Below, piece by piece: positions 1 through 9,315 of a stretch of 64,000 nucleotides of DNA (position 1 is the stretch's first letter; every line of letters begins with the position of its first letter). The stretch comes from JAJZQZ01 sp963790415 (GTDB lineage: Bacteria; Actinomycetota; Thermoleophilia; RBG-16-64-13). Under the pieces are notes generated by a model. It was not told where the DNA came from. It did not search any database and saw nothing but the letters and a program-made list of their open reading frames with translations. The DNA lies in the NCBI GenBank assembly GCA_963790415.1, contig CAWBOK010000003.1, positions 1,116,001 through 1,180,000 of the forward strand. Reading direction: 5' to 3'. A program made the translations under genes and the position numbers.

Positions 1-2
1 TG

Positions 3-110
3 GACGAGCTGGACCACGCCTACCTGGAACCCCGGGTGATCGAGCTGTCACACCTCATGGAGGATACGTTGATCCTCGATCGCTATCGAACAGCGCGCCC
101 CGCGTCGTAG
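3..110 (+). CDS. 3' end of an unidentified protein (truncated by window start)
   Basis: An open frame enters from the window edge and ends at TAG 108-110, giving the last 35 residues of a protein. The visible segment contains PRVIELSHLMEDTLILDRYR. It is probably helical and charged. I do not recognise the family; a resemblance to the LSxxLD pattern of Spo0E-like proteins is too weak to use. It converges with the minus-strand gene ending at 173. Confidence 0.4.
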   Translation, partial: DELDHAYLEPRVIELSHLMEDTLILDRYRTARPAS

Positions 111-172
111 GGTGGAGGCTCTCGGCGGCGTGCTCTGCTGCGGCCTCGAGGCGCTCCGATAGCCTGGGATTT

Positions 173-862
173 CTACCCCGCTTGAGTCCGTTCCCGCGCG
201 TCGGTCGCCCGGACCACCGGCCGCCGAATGGGTCTGATGAACAGCCTCTCTCCGATGAGGAACGCGAGCAGTATCCCCAGCCCCAGGCCGGCTTTCCGCC
301 CCGCGGGCATGGGTTCCCAGTGGAATCTCACCCTCTCTTCGACGACGTCACGCAGGGGGATCCTGTCGGGCAGGCTGGCCCACCACCCCTTACCTTCGTT
401 CGACACGAAGGCTGTGGCCGGGTCTTCCAGCTTGGTGGCCTGTTTGCCAGGATAGTCCACCCACACGTGGTCGAAAGAGTAGCGGAACGTGTAGGGCATC
501 CCCTTCGCTTCGAAGATGCTTGCCGTGAGGAGGGCCTCAGCCTGGCAGTCGCCCGCTCGGTCTTTCAGCACTTCGTCCACCGTGGGGAAGTACCAGGGCT
601 TGCCGTAGAGCGTCCACGCGTACTTGTACGGCACGTACGACTGCGAGAAGGCCTCGATTGCGGCTGCATCGTTTGGCAGTTGGTCGGCGATGCTCCGCAC
701 GGCCGCGGCGTCGACGGGAGGGTGAGCCAAGCGGCGGAGGGAGACCAAGAGACTGCGTGGATCGGGATAGAGCATCAGCCCCACCCAGAGCAGCATCACC
801 ATCAGCATGAGGAGGCGGCGGCGAAGGCTCACCCGCCGGATGAAGGACGTCCTTGGACTCAT
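173..862 (-). CDS. transglutaminase-like cysteine peptidase-fold membrane protein
   Basis: Predicted membrane protein of 229 residues with a transglutaminase-like domain. A hydrophobic segment lies near the N-terminus (LLMLMVMLLWVGLMLY) and another near the C-terminus (GLGLGILLAFLIGE), so the domain between them would sit on one face of the membrane. The papain-like triad candidates are Cys in GDCQAEALL, His in DHVWVDY and Asp in LEDPATAF. The upstream ATG at 862 is preferred over longer starts, which would overlap ggt. A TATACT hexamer (870-875, minus) ends only 7 nt before it, which suggests a leaderless transcript. The substrate is unknown. Confidence 0.7.
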   Translation of the reverse strand: MSPRTSFIRRVSLRRRLLMLMVMLLWVGLMLYPDPRSLLVSLRRLAHPPVDAAAVRSIADQLPNDAAAIEAFSQSYVPYKYAWTLYGKPWYFPTVDEVLKDRAGDCQAEALLTASIFEAKGMPYTFRYSFDHVWVDYPGKQATKLEDPATAFVSNEGKGWWASLPDRIPLRDVVEERVRFHWEPMPAGRKAGLGLGILLAFLIGERLFIRPIRRPVVRATDARERTQAG

Positions 863-902
863 GGGGTGCAGTATACCCCCGGTCCGGCTTCGCGGCTGAG
901 GT

Positions 903-2507
903 TCAGACCACCAGTGCCGCGCCGCCACGACGAGGGTCGCCGCCTCCGTCGAACCGTGTCTCTCGGCCCTCTCGCACACGGGCCGCGACTTGGACCCCTC
1001 CGAAATAGAGGTCTTTCACGGTCCAGGCCTGGACCGGCCGTCCCGACGCGAGCAGGTGGGCTTCGGCTTCGGGCGGCGTGCCGTTCTCCAGGTGAACGGT
1101 CGTCTGGTCCACGTGGAGCCGGGGGGCGTCTATGGCCGCTTGGGCGTCGTGGCAGAGGTCCAGCATGTTCACCAGCACCTGCACGATGGCCGAACGCAGA
1201 CGGGCGCTGCCCGCGCTGCCCAGGGCGATCAGCCTTTCGGTGGTCGGGCCCGGCCGCCCGGAAGGGAGGGCGCACGAGGCTCCTTCGCGGCCCCAGGCGA
1301 TGGTGGGGGCCATCATCGAGGTCAGTCGCTCCCCAGGGGAGAGCGCGAAGAACCCACCGGGGTTCAGATCCTCCTCGCCCATCATGTTGTTCATGTAGAT
1401 GCCCGTGCCCTCCACCACCACGCCCGAGCCCGAGCCGCACGACATGGTGACCGACACGGCCATTCCCTCGGAGTCGATGACGGACACATGGGTGGTGTTG
1501 CCCGGCCCCGGTGGGCGCTGCGCGTATGAGTCCACATGGGCGCGACTCAGGAAGGTGTCCGCGAACCCCGGCTCGAAGCGCCCCGAGTCGAACGTAGCGG
1601 CCCGCGCCGCGACGGTTGCTTCTAGGGCGGCGGTCAGGGCCTCCGCCCGCGCGACCGGGTCGAGCGACGCCAAGTCGAGGCGATCGAGAAGCCCGAGCGT
1701 GAAGGCGATCAGCGTTCCACCCGAGCTCGGCAGCGGGTTGGTGAGAATCTCGTGTCCGCGATAGTCGGCCCGCACGGGTTCCCGGATGATGACTTTGTAT
1801 GCGGCCAGATCTTCCAGGGTCACGAGGCTGCCGCGGGCGTCGAGATACCGCGCGATGCGCTCGGCGTAGACGCCGGTGGTGAACGCGGAGGCCCCTACGG
1901 AACCGAGGGTCTCGAGGGCGCCGGCCAGATCGGGGGAACGTAGCGCCTCACCGGCCCGCACGAGGTAGCCTTTCGGGGCGAACACCTCTCGAGCGGCAGG
2001 CTCTCGCGTCAGTATGCCCTCCAGGATGTCGTGGAGGTAGTCTTGCTGGGGAACGACCCGCGCCCCGGCGCGCGCGAGGCGCACAGCGGGGGCCAGCACG
2101 CGCGAGAAGGGCAACCGGCCGTGGCGCTCGTGGAGTGTGGCCAGACCGAGCGCCGCCCCAGGCACGGCGCACGACGCCGGGCCGACGTAGAACACCTGGG
2201 TGGTGGAGCGGAACGGCACTTCGTACGGTTCGATGTGCGCTCGGGCGTCCATGTCGTCGGGAGTGCGGCCGAGACCCGGGGCGCTGACGAAGAAGTCGAG
2301 CACTTCTGCCGCTCCGTCGGGCGGGCGCACGAGCGCGAAGCCACCACCACCCAACCCCGTCAGGCAGGCTTCGGCACACATCGCGGCCGCCACCGCGCCG
2401 ACGGCCGCGTCGGCGGCGTTGCCTCCCACGCGAAGGATCTCGGCTCCGGCCCGGGTCGTCGCGGGGTGACCCCCGGCGACGACCCCGCGTGGGGTGGCGT
2501 CGCTCAC
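903..2507 (-). CDS. ggt: gamma-glutamyltransferase
   Basis: An Ntn-hydrolase of 534 residues that cleaves gamma-glutamyl bonds (glutathione and related conjugates) and transfers the glutamyl group. The proenzyme self-cleaves before the catalytic Thr. Here NTTHVSVID places it at Thr338, splitting the chain into a large and a small subunit. Other family blocks are GGNAADAAV near the N-terminus, LPSSGG before the cleavage site, and the PGERLTSMMAPT and GSAGSARLRSAI segments of the small subunit. No signal peptide is visible, so a cytoplasmic enzyme is likely, unlike the periplasmic E. coli form. It is followed by the transglutaminase-like gene 40 bp downstream and preceded by the DUF3786 gene, probably one transcript. 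Confidence 0.9.
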   Translation of the reverse strand: MSDATPRGVVAGGHPATTRAGAEILRVGGNAADAAVGAVAAAMCAEACLTGLGGGGFALVRPPDGAAEVLDFFVSAPGLGRTPDDMDARAHIEPYEVPFRSTTQVFYVGPASCAVPGAALGLATLHERHGRLPFSRVLAPAVRLARAGARVVPQQDYLHDILEGILTREPAAREVFAPKGYLVRAGEALRSPDLAGALETLGSVGASAFTTGVYAERIARYLDARGSLVTLEDLAAYKVIIREPVRADYRGHEILTNPLPSSGGTLIAFTLGLLDRLDLASLDPVARAEALTAALEATVAARAATFDSGRFEPGFADTFLSRAHVDSYAQRPPGPGNTTHVSVIDSEGMAVSVTMSCGSGSGVVVEGTGIYMNNMMGEEDLNPGGFFALSPGERLTSMMAPTIAWGREGASCALPSGRPGPTTERLIALGSAGSARLRSAIVQVLVNMLDLCHDAQAAIDAPRLHVDQTTVHLENGTPPEAEAHLLASGRPVQAWTVKDLYFGGVQVAARVREGRETRFDGGGDPRRGGAALVV

Positions 2508-2562
2508 GAGGCGCCCGCCAGAGGTGTCGCCGGGGGCTTCGTGGGGCCCCGCGCCAAGGGCC

Positions 2563-3225
2563 TCATCGTGGGACAGCCGCCTTCATGCCCGCTCCTGCCA
2601 ACTCCGCCACGATGCGCAAGTCCTGCAGGGGTAGCCCGGCTGCGCCGACCCGCTCGTAGAGGACCTTGACCTTGGCCGGGAACTCCTCGTCTTCCCCCCA
2701 CAGGGCGAACACCACCGGCACGCGCGGGAGGGGGTGGAACACGAGGGCGACATCGGCGAGTCGCAGAGGTGTTCCTCCCAAGGGGACGCCCGCGGCCAGG
2801 AAGGCGGCCGGATCGTTGCCGAAGAGGCGGGCCAGGGGCTCCTCGACTTCGCGGGTGATCGTGTTGGCGTAGAAGAGGCCGTCGGGAAGCTCGCGGTAGC
2901 TCACCCAGTCTTCGCCGGGTTCTGCCCCGCCTGCCATAACCAGGTGGTGCAGGGCGATCAGCCGCCACGGGAAGGTCATGAGGAGTGGGCTCGGCGACTC
3001 GAACGACAGGTCCGGCCAGCTGAGGCGCGCCGTGGCGCCGAAAGCGGGTACCTCGAAGCGGCCGGTTGGCGATGCAGCGTCCGGCCCTGAGTCCCCTCGG
3101 TCGACGGAGTCCGGCACCCAGAGCAGGCCCGCGCGGGCGGCGATGTCGGCGGGAGCCAGGGCGCGTACGGCGGCTTCCGCGCCTGCGTACGCTTCTCGGT
3201 GCTTCTCTTCGTTCGTCGCGTTCAT
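2563..3225 (-). CDS. DUF3786 domain protein
   Basis: A soluble protein of 220 residues. The second half carries the DUF3786 signature: FPWRLIALHHLVMAGG, a SYRELPDGLFYANT segment and PLPRVPVVFALWGEDEEFPA. Family members are found in anaerobes, sometimes beside corrinoid or metal-enzyme genes, but the function is not established. It is first in the minus-strand group with ggt, and shares a divergent intergenic region (3226-3410) with the amidohydrolase. Confidence 0.7.
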   Translation of the reverse strand: MNATNEEKHREAYAGAEAAVRALAPADIAARAGLLWVPDSVDRGDSGPDAASPTGRFEVPAFGATARLSWPDLSFESPSPLLMTFPWRLIALHHLVMAGGAEPGEDWVSYRELPDGLFYANTITREVEEPLARLFGNDPAAFLAAGVPLGGTPLRLADVALVFHPLPRVPVVFALWGEDEEFPAKVKVLYERVGAAGLPLQDLRIVAELAGAGMKAAVPR

Positions 3226-3410
3226 CAGTGCATCACTCTAACATGCACGCCTGGTTACCTACTCTTTGGTGGTGTCCGCCCACTCAGCGCAAGCGCCCTG
3301 GTGGCGAAGCGTCACGTTCCAGCAGCCTGCTAGAATAGAAACCGTACTATCTAGACGACACGGGGCGTCCGCGGCGCACCTGCCTCTCTCCGCGTGGCGA
3401 AGGAGTCTGC

Positions 3411-4757
3411 ATGATCTACGAAGCCGAGTGGGTCCTCCCTATTGTCGATCCGCCGCTGTACCTGGGGGCCGTGCGGGTCGACCAGGGCGAGATCTCCGCC
3501 GTCGGGCCTGCCGATGAACTGCGGTCTCGGTATCCCGACGATGCCGTTACTAACTTCCACCATGCCATCCTGCTGCCGGGTTTCGTGAACTCCCACGTGC
3601 ACGTGGAGTATTCCGCGTTCCGGGGATTGTTCGACGACTGCGATTTCGGTGATTGGATGATGCGTTTCCTGGTGGCCAAACGGAAGCTCGACTCGGCCGA
3701 CTACGCCGCCTCCGCACTCCTGGGGGCGGTGGAGTGCGTGGAATCCGGCATCACCTGCATCGGCGACACCGTCTTCGACGGCGAGGCCACCGTGAATGCC
3801 GTCAATGCACTGGGTCTGCGGGCGTATACGTTCGTGGAGGCCTTCGGCATGAACGACACCAAGATCGACCACACGCTGGCGTTCGTGGCGAAGCGCATCG
3901 AGGCGCTGCGGGATCTGGCCGGCCCGCTTGTCACCGTGGGGCTGTCTCCTCACTCTCCCTACACGGTGTCGGGCCCCCTCTTCCGGGCGCTGACGGCGTA
4001 TGCCCTGCGGGAAGGTCTCAAAGTGGCCACCCACGTGGCTGAATCGCACGAGGAGGTCACCTTCGTCCGCAACGGCGGGGGGGTGCTGGCGCACGACTTC
4101 CGGGAACTCGTGGGCTGGGACGAACTGATGTGGATGCCCACCGGCACCACTCCGGTCAAGTACCTGGAGCAGTGGGACGCGCTCGATGCCGACCTGATCG
4201 CCATCCACTGTGTGCAGGTGGCGCACTCCGACATCGAAGTGCTGAAGAAATACGACGTGGCGATCGCTCACTGCCCCAAGTCCAACGCCAAGCTCGGCTG
4301 TGGCATCGCCCCCGTCAGCGATTTCCTCTCCGTGGGTCTCCGGGTGGGGCTGGGCACCGATAGCCTTGCGTCCAACAACATACTCGACATGTTCGACGAG
4401 ATGCGCACGGCCATCTACCTGCACCGCGCGAGCAAGAGCTCCGCCATCTGCATCACCGCCGACCAGGTGCTCCGCATGGCCACACTCGGGGGGGCGCAGG
4501 TGCTCGGGCTTGCCGATTCCGTGGGCAGCCTCGAGCCGGGGAAGCGGGCCGATCTGATCGCGGTCGACATGGAGCACAGTCACTTCTCGCCTATCGACGA
4601 ACCGGTGTCGGCCCTGGTGTACGGGGCCAACCAGGAAGACGTGTTCTTCACCATGGTCGACGGCCGGGTGATCTACGACAAGAAGGTGTTCGTCACCGCG
4701 GATGCGTCTCAGATCGCGCGCGACGCCGTCGCCGTGCGCAGACATCTACGCGGGTAG
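3411..4757 (+). CDS. amidohydrolase (TRZ/ATZ/SAH-deaminase type)
   Basis: A metal-dependent amidohydrolase of 448 residues in a TIM barrel flanked by the usual beta-sandwich. Metal ligands are visible: HVHVE after LLPGFVNS (strand 1), His in VATHVAESHEE, His in IAIHCVQV, and Asp in GLGTDSLASNN. The C-terminal SLEPGKRADLIAVD returns to the sandwich. This layout fits cytosine/guanine, S-adenosylhomocysteine or 5'-methylthioadenosine deaminases and chlorotriazine hydrolases. The exact substrate cannot be told from sequence. The ATG at 3411 has GAAGGAG about 8 nt upstream. It is divergent from DUF3786/ggt. Confidence 0.85.
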   Translation: MIYEAEWVLPIVDPPLYLGAVRVDQGEISAVGPADELRSRYPDDAVTNFHHAILLPGFVNSHVHVEYSAFRGLFDDCDFGDWMMRFLVAKRKLDSADYAASALLGAVECVESGITCIGDTVFDGEATVNAVNALGLRAYTFVEAFGMNDTKIDHTLAFVAKRIEALRDLAGPLVTVGLSPHSPYTVSGPLFRALTAYALREGLKVATHVAESHEEVTFVRNGGGVLAHDFRELVGWDELMWMPTGTTPVKYLEQWDALDADLIAIHCVQVAHSDIEVLKKYDVAIAHCPKSNAKLGCGIAPVSDFLSVGLRVGLGTDSLASNNILDMFDEMRTAIYLHRASKSSAICITADQVLRMATLGGAQVLGLADSVGSLEPGKRADLIAVDMEHSHFSPIDEPVSALVYGANQEDVFFTMVDGRVIYDKKVFVTADASQIARDAVAVRRHLRG

Positions 4758-4895
4758 CCCGAGCCTCATCGGTGGCCCTCCTCGGGCCGAATGTGGCCGC
4801 CCCCGCCCGGATAGGGCATAATCCCTACTGGCCCCCGCCTGGAAGGGGAGCCCATGGGCCGCGAACACTGGACGCGATGATAGGAGAACAGCGCT

Positions 4896-5552
4896 GTGCT
4901 GCTTGATAGGAAGAGGATCAACAGGTGGGCCAAGATCATGGCCGTCATCCTGGTCGTCGTTTTTGGTCTGAGTTTCGTCGCCCTCGGGGTCGGCAGTGGT
5001 GTGAACCTCAACTGGAGCGATTTGTGGAACAGTATCGGCAACAATAGTCAGTCGGGTCCGAACACGCCCGAACAGAACATCAAGATCTACGCGGCCACGC
5101 TGCAGACCGATCCTACGAACGAGGCCGCCCTGTTGGGGATGGCTGTGGCATACCGCCAGTTGGAGCAACCGGCGAAGCAGGCGGAGTATCTGGAGAAGCT
5201 CGCCGCGGTCAAGCCGACCGATGCCTCGGTGCAGCTACAGTTGGCCACCATCTATATGAGCGCTGAGGCCCGCGACTATCAAGCCGCCGTTCGCGTGTTG
5301 AACAAGGCTACCACCTTAGATCCTTCCAACGCCGACGCGTTCCTTCAGCTCGGCTCGGCTCTGCGTGGGGCGGGCGACACCAACGCGGCCATCCTGGCTT
5401 GGAACCGATACCTGGCCCTCGCCCCCGACGGCGCCATGGCCGCGACGGTGAAGGAGCAGCTCGCGCTCATGACCCCCTCGCCGACCACGGTGCCCACCGC
5501 GGGCGGTCCCACGACAACCGCTCCGACCAGTCCCACGACGACGTCGAAGTAG
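4896..5552 (+). CDS. membrane-anchored TPR protein
   Basis: A 218-residue protein with a short basic N-terminus, one transmembrane segment (about residues 13-33, IMAVILVVVFGLSFVALGVG), then about three tetratricopeptide repeats (ALLGMAVAYRQLEQ..., VQLQLATIYMSAEA..., AFLQLGSALRGAGD...) and a Thr/Pro/Ser-rich tail. It probably displays a protein-interaction scaffold outside the membrane. The GTG start at 4896 follows an AGGAGA site. It sits just before the STAS gene; no specific partner can be named. Confidence 0.75.
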   Translation: MLLDRKRINRWAKIMAVILVVVFGLSFVALGVGSGVNLNWSDLWNSIGNNSQSGPNTPEQNIKIYAATLQTDPTNEAALLGMAVAYRQLEQPAKQAEYLEKLAAVKPTDASVQLQLATIYMSAEARDYQAAVRVLNKATTLDPSNADAFLQLGSALRGAGDTNAAILAWNRYLALAPDGAMAATVKEQLALMTPSPTTVPTAGGPTTTAPTSPTTTSK

Positions 5553-5629
5553 CGCCCGTTTCCGATCATGCCCGCCGAGCGGAAGCGCGTGCAAGCTCTC
5601 GGCTGTGATGATAAGCTCATGGCCTGGCC

Positions 5630-5983
5630 ATGAACCTCCTTATCAGCAATACAACCGTCGCACGAGCGCTTGTCATCCATGTTGACGGGGAGCTCGACGT
5701 CTATACGGCCCCGCTCTTGAAGGAGGCCGTCGATTCCGGCTTGGCCCAGGGCCATGCGCAGATGGTCGTCGATCTCACCAGGGTGGCGTTCATAGATTCC
5801 ACGGCCTTAGGCGTCCTCGTTGGGAGTCTTCGGCGTGCGCGCGCCGAAGACGGCGATCTGCGCTTGGTCATGAACGACCCTCACCTGGAGAAGATGTTCC
5901 GCATCACCGGATTCGACAGCATGTTCTCCATTCATCGTTCGGTCGAAGACGCTATCCGCGGCGAGGCTGAGTCCGCTTCGTAG
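5630..5983 (+). CDS. STAS-domain anti-sigma factor antagonist
   Basis: A single STAS domain (117 residues) of the SpoIIAA/RsbV class, which releases a sigma factor by binding its anti-sigma kinase when unphosphorylated. The phospho-acceptor region is FIDSTALGVL with Ser57. The opening beta strand VIHVDGELDVYTAPLL and the closing FRITGFDSMFSIHRSVEDAI are standard. No anti-sigma kinase or sigma gene is adjacent, so it acts in trans. No clear ribosome-binding site precedes the ATG. Confidence 0.88.
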   Translation: MNLLISNTTVARALVIHVDGELDVYTAPLLKEAVDSGLAQGHAQMVVDLTRVAFIDSTALGVLVGSLRRARAEDGDLRLVMNDPHLEKMFRITGFDSMFSIHRSVEDAIRGEAESAS

Positions 5984-6068
5984 CGGAACGGTAGGCCGAT
6001 CTCGCGATCCGCGTGCCACGATCGAACGGGCGCCTGCATTCATCCACAGCCTAAGGAGCGCTCCCAGA

Positions 6069-8273
6069 GTGCGATTGATCATCACCGAGAAGAACAATGC
6101 CGCCGCCAAGATCGCCGAGATCCTGGCGAAGGACAAGGTGCAGCAAGAGGCGTTTCTCAAGGTTCCGTACTACATCTTCAGCGACGAATCAGGCGAGAGG
6201 AACGTGGCCGTCGGTCTCAAGGGCCACGTGCTGCAGGTAGAGTTCCCTGAGGCTTTCTCCGACTGGCGCAAGGTCGATCCGGCCGCCCTCATCGATGCTC
6301 CACTGATAAAGGGTGAGACGGCGAAGTCGGTGGTGCGCGCGGTGAAGAAACTCGCTGTCGACGCCACGTCGCTGGTGATCGGCACCGACTACGACCGCGA
6401 AGGAGAGCTGATCGGGCTCGAGGCCCTGCAGATCGCTGCCGGCGAGAACGAGCATCTGTATCGCACCGCCCGCCGGGCGCGCTTCTCCGCCCTCACCGCC
6501 GGGGAGATCCGCCGGGCCTTCAACGAACTCGACTACCTATCCGAGCCCCTGGCTCATGCCGGGGAGGCCCGCCAGGACATCGATCTCATCTGGGGCGCCA
6601 CCCTGACCCGCTTCGTGAGCTTGGCCACCTACCGCCTGGGCAGCCAGTTCCTGAGCGTCGGGCGCGTGCAGACCCCCACGCTCGCACTCATCGTGGAGAG
6701 AGAGATAGAGCGGCGCGCGTTCGTGCCTGTGCCCTACTGGGTGCTAACGGTCGACCTGACAGCACGGGGTCATGCGTTCTCAGCCGTTCACGCCGAGGAG
6801 CGCTTTCTCGATCAGGCCCGTGCGCAGACGGTCTTCGACAAGCTCGCCGGCCCCGGTGTGGTCACGCAGGTCAAGCGCACCACCAAGAAGGTGCCTCGGC
6901 CGGCGCCCTTCAACACCACCAGCTTCATGACGGCGGCCACCTCGCTGGGCTTCAGCGCGGCGGCGGCCATGAATGTGGCCGAGGATCTCTACATGGGCGG
7001 CTACATCAGCTACCCGCGTACGGACAACACGGTCTATCCGAGTTCGCTCCCGCTCGAAGAGGTGCTGCAGTCGTTGACCGGCGGCGAGTTCGACGCCGAA
7101 GTGCGTGGGCTCCTGGCGAAGGAGAAGCTCACCGCCAGCCGGGGGAACAAGCGGACCACGGACCACCCGCCCATCTACCCGACCGGCGTCGCCCACCGGG
7201 GAGCGCTCGACGACCGCAGGTGGCGCCTCTACGAGCTGGTGGTGCGCCGTTTCTTCGCCACCATCGCCGACGACGGCGTCTCCGAGTCGAACCGCATCGA
7301 CGTGACCATCGACGCCGAGCCCTTCTACCTGCGGGGCTCGCGTGTGGTGTCTCCTGGCTGGCTGGCCTACTACCCGTACTCCCGTCAGAAGGACACCGAG
7401 CTTCCCGACCTCACCGAAGGCGATTCCGCGGCGCTGGTCGACAAGCATCTGGAGGGCAAGGAGACCCAGCCGCCCTCCCGGTTCGGGCAGGGCAGCCTCA
7501 TCGAGCTCATGGAGAAACACAACCTGGGCACGAAGGCCACCCGACACAACATCATCCAGAACCTCTACGACCGGGGCTACATCCACGGCAACCCGGTGGA
7601 ACCCACCGAGACCGGCATCAAGGTGGCCGAAGCCCTGCTGCAGTTCGCGCCCCACATCGCGACGCCCGAGATGACCGCCCATCTCGAGAACGACATGGAC
7701 GCCATCGCCGAACGCGAGATGACCAAAGACGAGGTGGTCAACACGTCGCGCGAACTGCTGCGGCAGGCCTACCGCTCGCTCGAGGAGAACAAGGAGCAGG
7801 TGGCAGCCATCATCATGCAGGGCATCAGCGACGACAAGATCCTCGGCGACTGCCCCACGTGCACCACGCACAAGTTGCGCATCATCAGGTCGAAGGCCAG
7901 CAAGAAGCGTTTCGTAGGGTGCGAGGGCTATCCGGAGTGCACGCAGACCTATCCCCTCCCGCAGCGGGGGGACATCATCGCCACTGGCGAGACGTGCCCG
8001 GAGTGCGGAACCCCGCGTGTGAAGATCATGGGGGGCAAGCGGCCCTGGGTTCTCTGCCTCGATCCCGAATGCTCGACCAAGGCCGAATATCGGGCAAAAC
8101 AGGCGGCCAAGAAGGCTGAAGCCGAGGCCAAGGCGGCGGAGGGCGGGGGAGACGGTGACGGCGCCGCGGCCCCGAAACCGCGCGCCCGGAAGGCGCCGGT
8201 GAAGAAGCCCCGCGCCCCCGCGGCGACCACCCGCAAGCCCCGGACTCGAACCACGGCCACGACCGCGGAATAG
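6069..8273 (+). CDS. topA: type IA DNA topoisomerase I, archaeal-like N-terminal core
   Basis: Relaxes negative supercoils by single-strand cleavage and passage. A Toprim domain opens the protein (LIITEKNNAAAKIAEIL with the catalytic Glu; TDYDREGELIGLEAL with Asp107 and Asp109). The active-site tyrosine is Tyr315 in YISYPRTDN. The core segments VGLKGHVLQVEFPEAF, DIDLIWGATLTRF and LSVGRVQTPTLALIV match archaeal-type topoisomerase I better, from memory, than the usual bacterial TopA. Two four-Cys zinc ribbons follow, then an Ala/Lys/Pro-rich tail of about 50 residues typical of actinobacterial TopA. The GTG start at 6069 has AAGGAG upstream. Length is 734 residues. It heads a housekeeping run with tmk, holB and ricT. 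Confidence 0.9.
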   Translation: MRLIITEKNNAAAKIAEILAKDKVQQEAFLKVPYYIFSDESGERNVAVGLKGHVLQVEFPEAFSDWRKVDPAALIDAPLIKGETAKSVVRAVKKLAVDATSLVIGTDYDREGELIGLEALQIAAGENEHLYRTARRARFSALTAGEIRRAFNELDYLSEPLAHAGEARQDIDLIWGATLTRFVSLATYRLGSQFLSVGRVQTPTLALIVEREIERRAFVPVPYWVLTVDLTARGHAFSAVHAEERFLDQARAQTVFDKLAGPGVVTQVKRTTKKVPRPAPFNTTSFMTAATSLGFSAAAAMNVAEDLYMGGYISYPRTDNTVYPSSLPLEEVLQSLTGGEFDAEVRGLLAKEKLTASRGNKRTTDHPPIYPTGVAHRGALDDRRWRLYELVVRRFFATIADDGVSESNRIDVTIDAEPFYLRGSRVVSPGWLAYYPYSRQKDTELPDLTEGDSAALVDKHLEGKETQPPSRFGQGSLIELMEKHNLGTKATRHNIIQNLYDRGYIHGNPVEPTETGIKVAEALLQFAPHIATPEMTAHLENDMDAIAEREMTKDEVVNTSRELLRQAYRSLEENKEQVAAIIMQGISDDKILGDCPTCTTHKLRIIRSKASKKRFVGCEGYPECTQTYPLPQRGDIIATGETCPECGTPRVKIMGGKRPWVLCLDPECSTKAEYRAKQAAKKAEAEAKAAEGGGDGDGAAAPKPRARKAPVKKPRAPAATTRKPRTRTTATTAE

Positions 8274-8396
8274 AGCCGCCGCCTCGGAGACGGCTCCGGG
8301 CGGGGGAACGTCGGTCGGCCGGAGGGCGTCCGACGGCCGGCACTCTCCGCACACTCCCGCCCTGCGCGGCGAGGCTCCACACAGGAGGTCGATTCA

Positions 8397-9315
8397 ATGA
8401 CCGGTAGACAACACGGACGATATCGGCGGCGGCTCACAGGAGGTTCCCCGTCACGGGCGGCGCTCGTCCGTGGCGGCGCTCGCGCTGCTCGCGGTCGCGC
8501 TGCTCGCCTCGCTCTCCGGCGTGGCTCGGGCCGCGGTCGACAAGGTGGTCGTCACGCTGGGCGCCGACCTCGATTCGAGCCAGCAGCAGCAGATGTTGGA
8601 TCTCTTCGGCGTCGACCGCGACACGACGACGGTCATCGAGGTGACCAACGCCGAGGAGCGCACGTACCTGGAGGGCGCCGTCCCCGATGCGCAGCTGGGC
8701 ACGAGGGCCATCTCGAGCGCCTACGTGCACGTCAAGGACGACGGGTCGGGCATCAAGGTGCAGACCAAGCACATCACGTACGTCACCGCCCGTACCTACG
8801 CCAACGCGTTGGCCACCGCCGGGGTCAAGGATGCCGACGTCTACGCCGCCGCCCCCTTCGACGTGTCCGGCACCGCGGCTCTGACCGGCGTGTTCAAGGC
8901 CTTCGAGGAAGCCACGGGCAAGCCGATACCCGAAGCGTCGAAAGAAGTCGCCACGCAGGAGTTGGTGGACACAGCGGCCGTGGGCGAGCAGGTGGGCAAC
9001 GCCGACGCCATCGCCCAGCTGGTGGAACAGGTCAAGCTGGAGATCGTGAAACAGGGCCTGAAGGATCCCGCCGCCATCCGCGAGGTCGTTGTGCGCATAG
9101 CGGCCGAACTCAAGATCACCCTCACCGACGCGCAGATCGATCAACTGGTGCAGATGCTGGTCCAGGTGCAGAGCCTGAATCTCGACCTGGGCAAGCTCCA
9201 GCAGCAGATGAAGGACTTCCAGGACAAGATCGGCCTCACCAACGAACAGGCCCAAGGCATCTGGCAGAGCCTCAGGTCGTTCTTCACCAGTATCTGGACG
9301 TCGATCTTTGGATAG
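8397..9315 (+). CDS. secreted DUF1002 protein (one apparent +1 frameshift near the N-terminus)
   Basis: The open frame from 8470 encodes a DUF1002 protein: hydrophobic signal segment (VAALALLAVALLASLSGVARA), then a mixed domain, then an amphipathic helical C-terminal half rich in Gln/Leu. The only good ribosome-binding site (AGGAGG at about 8383) serves the ATG at 8397, which lies in another frame. A +1 break somewhere in 8430-8465 would join the basic N-terminus MTGRQHGRYRRR to the signal peptide, giving 305 residues. If the break is not an artefact, translation would have to start at GTG 8470. Function of the family is unknown. The end overlaps the longest tmk start by 8 nt. Confidence 0.65.

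Noticed and set aside
182..1450. A 422-codon plus-strand frame opposite ggt and the transglutaminase gene
   Set aside because: Arg/Pro/Gly-rich low-information sequence with no recognisable domain, opposite two well-supported genes.
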